Assembly: GCF_000585395.1 (NCBI RefSeq)
Contig: NZ_KK073875.1
Coordinates: 5,260,274-5,324,273, forward strand
Length of the DNA: 64,000 nucleotides
Source of the DNA: Saccharibacillus sacchari DSM 19268
Lineage (GTDB): Bacteria > Bacillota > Bacilli > Paenibacillales > Paenibacillaceae
Reading direction: 5' to 3'
The notes under the pieces were generated by a model that searched no databases, had not been told where the DNA came from, and saw only the letters and a program-made list of their open reading frames with translations. Made by a program: the position numbers and the translations under genes. Positions 16,931 through 25,819 of the stretch are shown piece by piece; position 1 is the stretch's first letter, and each line of letters starts with the position of its first letter.

Positions 16931-17812
16931 TTAACCCTTAACGGCACCTGCTACCATGCCTTTGGTAATTTTTTCTGCAAGCAGGAAGTACACCACGATA
17001 ACAGGCAGCGCGGCAAGCACGAGGAACGCTCCGATCGCGCCGTAGTTGACCGAATACTGACTGACGAAGCTGTATACGCCGAAAGGAAGAGTCTTGAGTT
17101 TTTCGGACGAAATGAAGGTCGCTGCCAGAATGTATTCGTTCCAAACGTTGATGAAGGTCAAGATACACACGGTCATCATCGGCGGGATCGACACGGGCAG
17201 GATCACGCTGCGGAAAATGCGGAACGGCCCGGCTCCGTCCATGATTGCCGATTCTTCGATCTCATGCGGAATGCTGCGCAGGAATCCGCTGAGGATGAAG
17301 ACCGCGATCGGCATTTGGAACGCCATATAAGGCAGAATCAGTGCCAGATGCGTATTGAGGATATGCAGGTTTTTGAAAATGATCATCAGCGGCAGCAGCG
17401 TGCCCTGCATCGGAATCATCATGCCGAGCAGGAACAGCAGCATGACGAGTTGGCCGTACTTCCAGCGGAAGCGGGCAATCGCGAAAGCGGCCAGCGACGC
17501 CAGTAAGATAACCCCTGCCATCGTGGTTGCCGTGACGAACAAGCTGTTTCCGAGGTAGCGGAGATAGTTCCCGCCTTCGATGGCTCCTTGATAATTGCTC
17601 CACTGCCACTGGGCAGGCAAAGCGAAGAAACTGCCGGACAGAATTTCTTCATTGGTTTTGAGCGAGTAGATCAGCAGCCATACCAACGGATACAGCTGCG
17701 TGAGCAGCAGAAGACCGAAGAACACGAAAGCGATAGCCGTCTTGAACGAAAATCTGCGGCCCAAAATTTTGAGCGCGGGCTTCGAACCCGCGGAACTTGC
17801 GAACTGACTCAT
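16931..17812 (-). CDS. Sugar ABC transporter permease (MalG type)
   Basis: This 293-residue membrane protein has six hydrophobic segments and the coupling loop EIEESAIMDGAGPFRIF (EAA motif) near residue 200. It forms the transmembrane channel with the MalF-type permease upstream. GGGGGC before the ATG is a moderate ribosome binding site. The operon has no ATPase gene in view, which is usual for this family, since a shared MsmX-type ATPase often serves it. Confidence 0.92.
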   Translation of the reverse strand: MSQFASSAGSKPALKILGRRFSFKTAIAFVFFGLLLLTQLYPLVWLLIYSLKTNEEILSGSFFALPAQWQWSNYQGAIEGGNYLRYLGNSLFVTATTMAGVILLASLAAFAIARFRWKYGQLVMLLFLLGMMIPMQGTLLPLMIIFKNLHILNTHLALILPYMAFQMPIAVFILSGFLRSIPHEIEESAIMDGAGPFRIFRSVILPVSIPPMMTVCILTFINVWNEYILAATFISSEKLKTLPFGVYSFVSQYSVNYGAIGAFLVLAALPVIVVYFLLAEKITKGMVAGAVKG

Positions 17813-17864
17813 GGGCGGAGCCCCCTTTCCTTATATGATGAGAGTATTGGTTGAGCGGCAAAGA

Positions 17865-18758
17865 TCACGAATATCGTTTTTCAAGCCGGGTGAACAACAC
17901 GTTGATCAATACGGTCGCGATCAGGCAGATCGTGATCAGCATATTGGCAATCGCGCTGCCGTAGCCGTACTGCATCGTGAGGAACGACATATTGTACATA
18001 TGGCTTGCCAATACTTCGGTCGCATGGGCAGGGCCGCCGCCCGTCATGACCATGATCAGGTCGAAGGACTGAAGCGAACCGATGAAAGACAACACGATCG
18101 AGATTTTGAGAATCGGCAGAACCATCGGCAATGTGATATAACGGTCGGCTTTGAAGCCGTCGGCTCCGTCGATCTTGGCCGCTTCGTAGATTTCGCTCGG
18201 AATATTCTGAATCCCGGTAAATTGAATCAGAATATGATAACCGAGATATTGCCAGAGCGAGACGAGAATGATCGCGTAGATCGCGATTTTCGGTTCCGTC
18301 AGCCAGGAATGCGTCCATGATTCCAGACCGACGCTGGTCAGGATTTGGTTGATCATGCCGCCCATCGAAGCCGGGTTGTAGATCGTTTTCCACAGCTGCC
18401 CGATGATCGCGACGGACAAGATAACCGGCAGGAAGTAACTCGACACCAGGAAGTTGGGCCGGCGAACGAAACGGGTGATCAGGACCGCGACCAACAAAGC
18501 AATCGGCACCTGTACCAGCATCGAGAATCCGGCCAGAGTAAAGGTTCGGCGCACGGCCGGCCAAAACACGGCGTCGCGGGTAAACATTTTCACGTAGTTA
18601 TCAAGACCGACAAAGGTGGATTGACCAATCCCGTTCCAATCGAGCAGTCCGCTGTACAGCGAAACGAGAATCGGGATAAATACGAGACCGACATACACGA
18701 TCAGACAGGGCAGGATAAACGCCGCGATCGTCCAACGGGATACTTTTAATACGTTCAC
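17865..18758 (-). CDS. Sugar ABC transporter permease (MalF type)
   Basis: This 297-residue inner-membrane permease has six hydrophobic segments and the EAA loop EIYEAAKIDGADGFKADRYI near 190-209. The start is a GTG with AAGGAGG upstream. It follows the solute-binding protein gene after an 87-nt space that holds a strong hairpin. Together with the MalG-type protein it would import an oligosaccharide. Confidence 0.92.
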   Translation of the reverse strand: MNVLKVSRWTIAAFILPCLIVYVGLVFIPILVSLYSGLLDWNGIGQSTFVGLDNYVKMFTRDAVFWPAVRRTFTLAGFSMLVQVPIALLVAVLITRFVRRPNFLVSSYFLPVILSVAIIGQLWKTIYNPASMGGMINQILTSVGLESWTHSWLTEPKIAIYAIILVSLWQYLGYHILIQFTGIQNIPSEIYEAAKIDGADGFKADRYITLPMVLPILKISIVLSFIGSLQSFDLIMVMTGGGPAHATEVLASHMYNMSFLTMQYGYGSAIANMLITICLIATVLINVLFTRLEKRYS

Positions 18759-18795
18759 GCGAAAGTCCGCCTCCTTGAGAGAGCCGCCGACGAAG

Positions 18796-18820
18796 AGAAG
18801 GGGACCTCGGGTCCCCTTCT
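18796..18820. terminator. Intra-operon hairpin between binding protein and permease genes
   Basis: AGAAGGGGACC (18796-18806) and GGTCCCCTTCT (18810-18820) form a perfect 11-bp stem with a TCG loop. On the minus strand the run after it is only weakly T-rich, so it probably attenuates readthrough or protects the upstream mRNA rather than stopping transcription. Confidence 0.65.
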
Positions 18821-18845
18821 TTTGTTTCCGTCCGGCTTCACGTTA

Positions 18846-20216
18846 TTATTTGTTTTCTTCGTACGCGGCTTGCAGTTCTTTTGCCACCGCGGCAGCATCT
18901 TTCTTCTCGACGAACAGGCTTTGCGTGCCCGACAGGTGAACCTGCGTTACCGCCGGATTCATCGTATTGTCGAACGCCAGGTCGCCGCCTTGAACTTTCT
19001 TGAACAGATCAAGCACGTTCATCGCCATTTCCGAGTAGCCCGCCGCCGCGAAGTCGCCGTCGACGTTCTGCGCGATCCCGACTGCGCCTTTGGCTTCGAA
19101 CGCTTCTTTCGGGAAGTTCAGCATGAAGTAGTTCAGGAAGGCTTTCGTTTCTTCCAGATGCTTGCTGTCCTTCGAAATCGCGAACGCGCTGCCCGGTGCC
19201 AGCATGAACTCGTCCGGATTGCCTTTGCCGTTTACGGTCGGGAATTGGAACACGCCTACATTGCCGTCTTTGCTGACTTCAGCGGTTTCGATGCCGCCCG
19301 TTGCCCAGCTTCCCATGTAGTACATGGCCGCCGTGCCGGTCTTGAACAGGTTTTCGCCCGCGTTATAGTCGAACGAAGTCGCGCCGTCCTGGAACGCCCC
19401 CGCGTCAACCAGTTGTTGGAACGCCGTAATCGCGTCAACGTAAGCCGGATCTTCAAACGTCTTTTTGCCGTCCAGCACGTCTTGCAGGAAGCCCGGACCT
19501 CCGTTCGTTCTCAGCAGGATGTTCATGAACAGGAACGAACCGGTCCATGTATCTTTTTCGCCCAGAACCATCGGCTGGATGCCTTTGGATTTCAGCGTCT
19601 TGATCGCTTCAATCATTTCTTCGAAAGTCGTCGGAATTTCGACGCCGCCCTGCTCCATCAACTTCTTGTTGTAGTACACGACGCCGATGTTGTTGCCGTC
19701 CGGCAGCGCGTAGAGATTGTTATCGAACGTGTAGTAATCGAGAATGCCGGATTGGAACGTGTCTTTCAGACCGTTCTCTTCGACCATGTCGTTCAGCGGC
19801 GCGAACAGGTCGGCGTCGACGAACGGCTGCATTTGCGCGGCCGGGTTAACAACGGTAATGTCCGGTACTTCCTTCGAAGCGGCTTGCGTTTTCAACTTCA
19901 GCTTCTGTTGGTCGGTGTTCAGCGAATCCAGTTCGATGGTCACGTTCGGGTTGTCTTTTTGATACTGGTCGACGATCTTCTTCATCATCTGGTTTTTCGG
20001 ATCGCTGGCGTCCGGGTAGATATTCTGGAACGTGATCGTGATGTTCTCCGCTGCCGGTTCTTTGGTGTCGGTCGAGGCAGCAGCCGGATCAGCCGTTCCC
20101 GCATCGCCGCCCGCGTTGTTCGTTGGAGTCGAGCCTCCGCCTCCGCAAGCGCTGAGACTGAATGCCAGAACCCCTGTCATTGCCATTCCGAACCATTTCA
20201 TCTTTTTCTTTGTCAC
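18846..20216 (-). CDS. Extracellular solute-binding lipoprotein of the sugar transporter
   Basis: This 456-residue protein has a type II signal peptide with lipobox FSLSACGGGG (Cys near 23), a low-complexity linker, and a family 1 solute-binding fold (ITITFQNIYPDASDPK; YYMGSWATGGIE). It would sit on the outer membrane face and deliver a saccharide to the two permeases downstream. The start is GTG with GGAGG upstream. As first gene of the operon it should be made in excess, in line with the following hairpin. Confidence 0.92.
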   Translation of the reverse strand: MTKKKMKWFGMAMTGVLAFSLSACGGGGSTPTNNAGGDAGTADPAAASTDTKEPAAENITITFQNIYPDASDPKNQMMKKIVDQYQKDNPNVTIELDSLNTDQQKLKLKTQAASKEVPDITVVNPAAQMQPFVDADLFAPLNDMVEENGLKDTFQSGILDYYTFDNNLYALPDGNNIGVVYYNKKLMEQGGVEIPTTFEEMIEAIKTLKSKGIQPMVLGEKDTWTGSFLFMNILLRTNGGPGFLQDVLDGKKTFEDPAYVDAITAFQQLVDAGAFQDGATSFDYNAGENLFKTGTAAMYYMGSWATGGIETAEVSKDGNVGVFQFPTVNGKGNPDEFMLAPGSAFAISKDSKHLEETKAFLNYFMLNFPKEAFEAKGAVGIAQNVDGDFAAAGYSEMAMNVLDLFKKVQGGDLAFDNTMNPAVTQVHLSGTQSLFVEKKDAAAVAKELQAAYEENK

Positions 20217-20492
20217 TGTATTTCCTCCCCTTGATTCATGGTTTGGTTCTTTTTGATAACGTTATTATGGCCTTTACTGAAAACGCATACAATGGAAATT
20301 ATTCAGGGACAATGTTTGTTTTTTCGTGATTCGCGTATCGAATCGTTTCGGAAAAGCAAACAAAAGATGTCATATTCGTCAGCGTGAAAACATGCTAAAA
20401 TGATACATTGTCTGTTGCTTTCTTCAATTAACGGACCAATTCGAAAAAGCATCTGTCTTACAACACAATCTCTACAGCAGTCGAAAGGAAAC

Positions 20493-21839
20493 GTGAACGT
20501 CTTGTCCAACACATCCAAAGCATCCTCCGGCCCCTCGGGCAACGGACTCAAAAAATCGGTGACCTTCCTCGAAGCGATGGCGATCGTGGTCGGCATGATT
20601 ATCGGCTCCGGCATTTTTCTGAAACCCGGTATTGTACTCGCCAGCGCGGGCTCGCCCTGGATGAGCATTCTTGCTTGGGTCACGGGCGGCATCATTACGC
20701 TGGCTTCCGCCCTGTCGGTCGCGGAAATTGCTGCCACTATTCCGAAAGCAGGAGGACTGTACGCCTACCTTGAAGATTTGTACGGCGAAGTCGTCGGCTT
20801 CCTGCTCGGTTGGGTGCAGGCGGTCATCTCCTATCCGGCATCCGTAGCCGCATTGGCGATTGCTTTCGCTTCGTACTCCGGCTACTTTTTACCGATGAAC
20901 GGCATCCAGCAAAAATTGCTCGCGATCGGCATTCTGCTGTTTATTTTGCTGATGAACGTGATCTCGACCAAGTATGGGGGCATCATTCAATTGGTCGCCA
21001 CGGCAGGCAAGCTGATTCCGGTGGTCGGCATCGTGGCGTTCGGATTGATCTCCGGCACGCAGCCGGGCTTTGCCGGCGTATCCGGCTTGACTGCCGGAGC
21101 GGCGGGCTTCGGTGCAGCGATCCTGGGGACGTTGTGGGCGTATGACGGCTGGATCGGCGTAACGAATATGGCAGGCGAGATGAAAAATCCGGCCAAAACG
21201 CTGCCCAAAGTCATTCTGATCGGAGTATCGTTCGTGATCGTGGTGTATGTCCTGTTCAATCTGGCAATATTCCGCGCGCTGCCGTTCGAGCAAATCGTTT
21301 CGTCGCCGACACCGGGTGCGGACGCCGCTCAAGCGCTGCTCGGCAGCGGAGGCGGAGCGTTCATCACGGCGGGCATCATCGTCTCGGTATTGGGCGCGTT
21401 GAACGGGTATCTGATGACCGCCGCGCGCGTGCCGCAAGCGATGGGCGAACGCGGGATTGCACCGTTCTCGGGTTTTCTTAAACGGATTCATCCGCGCTTC
21501 GGTACGCCTGCGAACGCGTTGATGTTCCAAGCGGCTCTAGCCATTATCTACATCTTCTCGGGCACGTTCAATACGCTGACCGACCTGCTCGTATTCGTAT
21601 TGTGGATTTTCTTCACGGCCGGGGTATTCGGGGTCTTCATTCTGCGACGCACGGTAGCTCCGTCCTCGGGCCGCTACCGGGTGCCGCTGTATCCGATCAC
21701 GCCGATCATCGGGATCGCGGGCGGATTATACATTTTGGGCAGCACGTTGATGGATAGTCCGGGGCGTTCGTTGATCGGGATCGGGATTACGTTGGTCGGA
21801 CTGCCTGTGTTTTATTATATGAAGAAAAAAGGCAGGTAG
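20493..21839 (+). CDS. APC family amino acid permease (SteT-like)
   Basis: This is an amino acid/polyamine/organocation transporter of about 448 residues with 12 hydrophobic segments and the family motif GMIIGSGIFLKPG in the first helix. It resembles the Bacillus SteT serine/threonine exchanger branch. The frame opens at an ATG at 20400, but this lies within a few bases of a TAAAAT-like -10 box. AAAGGA at 20484-20489 favours GTG 20493 or TTG 20502; I use 20493. The substrate is not readable from the sequence. Confidence 0.85.
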   Translation: MNVLSNTSKASSGPSGNGLKKSVTFLEAMAIVVGMIIGSGIFLKPGIVLASAGSPWMSILAWVTGGIITLASALSVAEIAATIPKAGGLYAYLEDLYGEVVGFLLGWVQAVISYPASVAALAIAFASYSGYFLPMNGIQQKLLAIGILLFILLMNVISTKYGGIIQLVATAGKLIPVVGIVAFGLISGTQPGFAGVSGLTAGAAGFGAAILGTLWAYDGWIGVTNMAGEMKNPAKTLPKVILIGVSFVIVVYVLFNLAIFRALPFEQIVSSPTPGADAAQALLGSGGGAFITAGIIVSVLGALNGYLMTAARVPQAMGERGIAPFSGFLKRIHPRFGTPANALMFQAALAIIYIFSGTFNTLTDLLVFVLWIFFTAGVFGVFILRRTVAPSSGRYRVPLYPITPIIGIAGGLYILGSTLMDSPGRSLIGIGITLVGLPVFYYMKKKGR

Positions 21840-21871
21840 GTCCTGTTCGTGAAAGTCTTTCAAGGGGTTAC

Positions 21872-21973
21872 GGGAAGAAATTCGTTTAAGACGCTGTCTC
21901 ACTTGGAAAACTGGATTAAAATTTTAGGTGTAGATTTTCCAAGTTCAAAGGCGTCTTAAACTGAATTTCTCCC
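21872..21973. repeat. Foldback repeat family 1, copy B (short form)
   Basis: The arms GTTTAAGACGC (21884-21894) and GCGTCTTAAAC (21951-21961) are perfect, as are CTTGGAAAA (21902-21910) and TTTTCCAAG (21935-21943). It shares the core with copies A and D but has short outer arms and no 40-nt module. It lies in the 3' untranslated region of the permease gene, before its terminator. Confidence 0.7.
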
Positions 21974-22021
21974 TTCGCCTCTTTGTTTCACTTGCAGTTG
22001 AATAGATGTGATAAGACAAAG

Positions 22022-22053
22022 AAGCATCTTCCATTTAACGGAGGATGCTTTTT
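22022..22053 (+). terminator. Terminator of the APC permease gene
   Basis: AAGCATCTTCC (22022-22032) pairs with GGAGGATGCTT (22040-22050), with one G/T pair, and a T-run follows. Confidence 0.8.
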
Positions 22054-22129
22054 CTTCATAAACACTTTCCTTCATACTTCTTCTGTTGATCATTTCTTTC
22101 TTATCGCTTTTCGCAGTACCGTTTAACTC

Positions 22130-22540
22130 TCAATCCCCGCTGATCCGGCTGCCTACGGTTTTGTAGAGCATGGTTCGGATTTTTTTCAGTTGTCCGAAAT
22201 TTTCTTCGAAGGTGATGCCGCTTCCGCTGGCTGCAAGGCCGGATGCAAAGTCTTTTTTGTAGCGAAGGAAGGATTCGGGGTAGAGTCCGATGACGTGGAT
22301 TTGGTTCCAAGAGAGGGCTTGGGGCATGCTTTCCCAGACTTCGACGGTTTCTAACGCGATCATGCTGTGGCACCAGCGGACGTGTTCCATGATGTGTCGC
22401 ATCGCCGGGCCGTTGCGGCGGAATTTTACGTTTGATGGATACAGCCGGCAACTCCGAATCTTTGACCGTCGCTTGACGATCCGTTGACGTTCCCCAAACA
22501 TGACATGCTTATACTGAAGGTGTCTTATTCTATACTTCAT
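22130..22540 (-). CDS. Unrecognised protein, possibly a decayed fragment
   Basis: A 136-codon frame has protein-like composition in its second half (SMIALETVEVWESMPQALSW; VIGLYPESFLRYKKDFASG), while the first 45 residues are rich in Arg and Lys and lie over the promoter region of the next gene. No good ribosome binding site precedes the first ATG. I do not recognise the family. It may be the 3' part of a longer gene that has lost its beginning. Confidence 0.3.
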   Translation of the reverse strand: MKYRIRHLQYKHVMFGERQRIVKRRSKIRSCRLYPSNVKFRRNGPAMRHIMEHVRWCHSMIALETVEVWESMPQALSWNQIHVIGLYPESFLRYKKDFASGLAASGSGITFEENFGQLKKIRTMLYKTVGSRISGD

Positions 22541-22571
22541 ACTCTACACACTCGGGAAAGAAGGAACAGAC

Positions 22572-23201
22572 ATGGGAATTCACCGCTACTTTAGCTCGCT
22601 CACCGGGCTGGAACGTATCATTCGCTGCCCGGGCAAATTCAAGTTCGAAGAACACAGCGTGGCTGCGCATTCCTGGAAAGTCGTGCAATATGCCAAGACG
22701 CTGGCCGATATCGAGGAACAGCACGGCGCCGTGATCGATTGGAAAAAGTTGTACGAGATCACCAGCAGCCACGATTACGGAGAAATTTTTATCGGAGACA
22801 TCAAAACGCCCGTCAAGCACTCTTCGCCGGAATTGCGCCATCTGATCCAACAGGTCGAAGAAGGCATGATCGCGCATTTTATCGAGGAAAACATTCCGGA
22901 AGAGTTCAAGCCGACGTTCCGCAGACAGCTGCGCGAAGGCAAAGACGATTCGATCGAAGGATTGATTCTCGAAGTCGCCGACAAGATGGATCAGGTCTAC
23001 GAAGCGTTCTCCGAGCTGCAAAAAGGCAATACGGAAAAAGAATTCGTCGTGATGTACCGCAACGCGCTCGTCAAGATCAAACGGATCAAACTCGCCTGCG
23101 TCGATTATTTCCTTGAACATATTTTGCCGGAAATGGTCAACGAAGAATCGCTGTCGCCCGTCGATATCAAACGCATCACGGAGGAAGCGCTGGCCCAGTA
23201 A
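22572..23201 (+). CDS. YfbR-like HD-domain nucleotidase
   Basis: This 209-residue protein has the HD ligands in order: EEHSVAAHSWKVV (first His), SSHDYGEIFIGD (His-Asp) and EVADKMDQVYEAF (distal Asp). This pattern and size match YfbR-type 5'-deoxynucleotidases, which dephosphorylate deoxynucleoside monophosphates with a divalent metal. GAAGGAAC before the ATG is the ribosome binding site. It is followed by a terminator and is monocistronic. Three TTGAC units spaced 11 nt apart (22462-22488) lie upstream and may include its -35 box. Confidence 0.82.
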   Translation: MGIHRYFSSLTGLERIIRCPGKFKFEEHSVAAHSWKVVQYAKTLADIEEQHGAVIDWKKLYEITSSHDYGEIFIGDIKTPVKHSSPELRHLIQQVEEGMIAHFIEENIPEEFKPTFRRQLREGKDDSIEGLILEVADKMDQVYEAFSELQKGNTEKEFVVMYRNALVKIKRIKLACVDYFLEHILPEMVNEESLSPVDIKRITEEALAQ

Positions 23202-23234
23202 GGCGCCTGGCGCGAATAGCAAGGCCAAGAAGCG

Positions 23235-23262
23235 TTCCCGGACATTGTCCAGGGAATTTTTT
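23235..23262 (+). terminator. Terminator of the YfbR-like gene
   Basis: TTCCCGGAC (23235-23243) pairs with GTCCAGGGAA (23247-23256) with one bulge, and six Ts follow. Confidence 0.8.
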
Positions 23263-23270
23263 ATTGTGCG

Positions 23271-23308
23271 AAAAAAGCCGCTTTCCGCGGAGTTCCGGGA
23301 AAACGGCT
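23271..23308 (-). terminator. Terminator of the MORN genes
   Basis: On the minus strand AGCCGTTTTCCCGGAA and the later GCGGAAAGCGGCT form a GC-rich stem followed by six Ts. It lies 24 nt past the stop of the second MORN-repeat gene. Confidence 0.75.
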
Positions 23309-23331
23309 GAAAATCGCGCCTTTATTCGGAT

Positions 23332-24072
23332 TTATTTCAACGTCAGCCGATTGGACAACGCCTTGAACTGCCACAGGATCGGCGTCACTTCGTTGGTCTT
23401 GCTTTGCAAGTATCGGAGCGAGGCGAGACGCGCTTTCTCTTCGGCGGCCGTCTGACCCTGGAACAACGAGTAACTTTTGCGGACGGAACCTTTGCGGTAC
23501 TGCACGTCGAACAGCGTTCCCGTTTTCCAGTCCTGCACCAGACTCATATTGCTGCCCAAAACGTCGAGCCGGTAGTCCGCTCCGCGATACGAAAAGCTGT
23601 AGTCCGGATCCGCCATCGCGTGAACGACCTCGTACCCCCGGTTCAGCGCATTGGCTTTGAAACTACCCACTTGAATGCCGCTCGAAAAGATCATGCCGCC
23701 GGGTTCGGCGACCTTTTCCGTCCGCGTTCCGCTTCCATTCATCGCGTCGCCGCTCCATGTTCCGTTATAGACAACCGTATGCTCCCGCCCTGTCGAAGCG
23801 TCAGTATAGGTGTTGATATATTTGCCGCTGCCGCTGCGCTTGCCGTTGACGAAGGTTCCGGAATACTGCTTGTCTTCGCCCCACTTGATCGTCCCCCGCC
23901 CGTGCGGTTTGCCGTTCGCCACTTCACCGTAGTAGGTCGTGCGAGACGAAATCTGCAACCATTGCTTGGCCGAAGCGGCCTCGACGGACGAAGTTCCTCC
24001 TCCTGCCGGAGCGAATACGCCGAACGGAACCGCACAAGCCAACATTAACGACAGTACGAATTTCTTTTTCAT
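23332..24072 (-). CDS. Secreted MORN-repeat protein (paralogue 1)
   Basis: This 246-residue exported protein has a signal peptide (about 1-33, ending near VEAASA), then at least three MORN units: YYGEVANGKPHGRGTIKW, YSGTFVNGKRSGSGKY and YNGTWSGDAMNGSGTR. The C-terminal half has no recognised fold. MORN hairpins usually mediate contacts with lipid or protein; a function here is not known. It is a clear paralogue of the gene just upstream, with the same motif order and a shared KQWLQISS start of the mature protein. Confidence 0.8.
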   Translation of the reverse strand: MKKKFVLSLMLACAVPFGVFAPAGGGTSSVEAASAKQWLQISSRTTYYGEVANGKPHGRGTIKWGEDKQYSGTFVNGKRSGSGKYINTYTDASTGREHTVVYNGTWSGDAMNGSGTRTEKVAEPGGMIFSSGIQVGSFKANALNRGYEVVHAMADPDYSFSYRGADYRLDVLGSNMSLVQDWKTGTLFDVQYRKGSVRKSYSLFQGQTAAEEKARLASLRYLQSKTNEVTPILWQFKALSNRLTLK

Positions 24073-24111
24073 GCGACAAACATTCCTTTCGTATTGAAAG
24101 CTGAAATCATT

Positions 24112-24858
24112 TTAGCGAAGAGGAACCAATTTGGACAAATATTCGAATTGATTCAGGTGAGGCGTCACTTCTGTAGTGAACGTACGCAGGTGCATGAGAG
24201 CGACTCGGCGTTGTTTTTCTTCGTATGCGTCGTCGGATGGAAAAGCCCAGTATTCGTAATAGGAGGAACCTCTGTTGTACATGACTTTGAACAAGTCTCC
24301 GCTTTTCCAAGTGTGAACCAATCGGTAATTACTGGACCATATTTCCAAACGTTTCGTGGAATCTTTATACACGAAATTAAAATCAGGATCATACAAACCG
24401 TGAGAGACGTCATATCCTTTAATTAAAACATTATCTTTAAACGTACCTTTTCGGATTTCATTCAACAGCGGAGTCTGATCAAAATCATTATCGGTGACTT
24501 GTATTCTTTCCGTACCTTCACCGTTCATTTTGTCATTTTTCCAGCTACCGTTATACGTAACTTCATTCAATTGCGAAGTTTCGAAATCAACGTACGTATT
24601 CGTATAAGTCCCCGTACCGCTCCTTTTACCGTTGACGAAATCCCCCGAATACTTCTTGTTCTCGCTCCAGGTCATCGTCCCTCGGCCGTGCGGCTTGCCG
24701 TTCGATACTTCTCCGTAATATTTGATTTCCGACGAGATTTGCAGCCATTGTTTAGTGGATACGCCAGCCGCCGAAGCAGCGCCGTCCATGGAAGGAGCAA
24801 ATCCTGCCGGAATTACGCCCAATAGCAAAACGAATGATAAGACCCAGCTTTTTTTCAT
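24112..24858 (-). CDS. Secreted MORN-repeat protein (paralogue 2)
   Basis: This 248-residue protein has a signal peptide (MKKSWVLSFVLLLGVIPAG), then MORN units YYGEVSNGKPHGRGTMTW, YSGDFVNGKRSGTGTY and YNGSWKNDKMNGEGTE. GGAGGCGGAAA sets the start at 24858. It lies 39 nt upstream of paralogue 1 in the same direction and shares its order of motifs, so the pair is a tandem duplication. Its 3' half is more AT-rich than paralogue 1, which suggests the copies have diverged for some time. Confidence 0.8.
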   Translation of the reverse strand: MKKSWVLSFVLLLGVIPAGFAPSMDGAASAAGVSTKQWLQISSEIKYYGEVSNGKPHGRGTMTWSENKKYSGDFVNGKRSGTGTYTNTYVDFETSQLNEVTYNGSWKNDKMNGEGTERIQVTDNDFDQTPLLNEIRKGTFKDNVLIKGYDVSHGLYDPDFNFVYKDSTKRLEIWSSNYRLVHTWKSGDLFKVMYNRGSSYYEYWAFPSDDAYEEKQRRVALMHLRTFTTEVTPHLNQFEYLSKLVPLR

Positions 24859-24930
24859 TTTCCGCCTCCTGTTTTCGGTACTCACTTACCTACCATTATA
24901 CAAGGCAAGAGACCGTTAGCGGCGGCGAAC

Positions 24931-25782
24931 TCAAAAAATTATGGGGTTGCTCGGCGTTCTTTCCAACAATTTCGAGGCCGTTTCGTAAGCAGTCCGTATA
25001 GCCTCTTCCACGCTCAGCTTGTCGTACTCCTTTTGGAACACTTCGACCGAAAAAGCGGCTTGGCAGCCGATCTCCCGCAGCACGTTCAGCATCTCTTTCG
25101 AGCGCATAACGCCTTGGCCCGGCCACAGCCGATCTTCGTGTTCTCTCAGCATGCCCGGCACGTAATCCGGCGCGTCGCTGAGATGGACGATAAAGATCCG
25201 CTCGGGGTCCGCTTCGCGCAGCGTTTCCAGCTTGGAGTTCATCGCGTGAAAATGGAAAAAGTCGAACGTCGCGCCCACGTTGTCGCGTGCCGTTTCTTCG
25301 ACGATCGCAAGCGACTGTTCCAACGTATTCACGGTATACTCCGGCTCGCCGACGAATTCCAACGCGATCTTGATGCCTTTTGGCTCAGCGATTTCGGATA
25401 GCCTGCGCAGGACGCGAACGCAGCTTGCCTGGATATCCGCGCGCGTCAGCTTCGCTTCCGTTCGCAGCGGCGTCACCACGATATAAGGAATGCCGAGCGT
25501 CTCCGCCGCTTCAGCCATCTTTTCGAATTTGCGCACGACGTCGTCTTCTTCCGCTTCCGCACGATTGTTGATCGAGGCGAGCGCGTTAAGCGACAGCGGC
25601 TTCAAACGATGGTTATCGAAATACGCCCGAAGCTCCGATAACGTATGATTCTCTAAATATTCCGCCAACGACTTGTCCCATTCCAGCTCGATCAGATCAA
25701 AGCCCGACTCTTCGCAAAGCTTCAAATCCTGTTCCAAAGCGGAGCGCTCAAGGGTAGTTCCGACGTTATAGCCGATTTGCAT
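24931..25782 (-). CDS. Sugar phosphate isomerase/epimerase (TIM barrel)
   Basis: This 283-residue protein belongs to the AP endonuclease 2-like/IolE-IolI superfamily (PF01261). Metal ligands fit KIALEFVGEPEYT (Glu), GATFDFFHFHAMNS (Asp/His), VHLSDAPDYVPG and the final AAFSVEVFQ (Glu). GAGGAG before the ATG supports the start. It probably isomerises a keto-sugar or inositol derivative, but no partner pathway gene lies beside it. The alpha/beta hydrolase gene lies 37 nt upstream and may be on the same transcript. Confidence 0.85.
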   Translation of the reverse strand: MQIGYNVGTTLERSALEQDLKLCEESGFDLIELEWDKSLAEYLENHTLSELRAYFDNHRLKPLSLNALASINNRAEAEEDDVVRKFEKMAEAAETLGIPYIVVTPLRTEAKLTRADIQASCVRVLRRLSEIAEPKGIKIALEFVGEPEYTVNTLEQSLAIVEETARDNVGATFDFFHFHAMNSKLETLREADPERIFIVHLSDAPDYVPGMLREHEDRLWPGQGVMRSKEMLNVLREIGCQAAFSVEVFQKEYDKLSVEEAIRTAYETASKLLERTPSNPIIF

Positions 25783-25819
25783 GGTCGCACTCCTCTTCGA
25801 ATGTTTATTTGAATACGCA

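Noticed and set aside
18822..20234. Long plus-strand frame (470 codons) opposite the solute-binding protein gene
   Set aside because: It is an antisense shadow of a gene with clear lipobox and family motifs; its composition is Arg- and Phe-rich as expected of a shadow.
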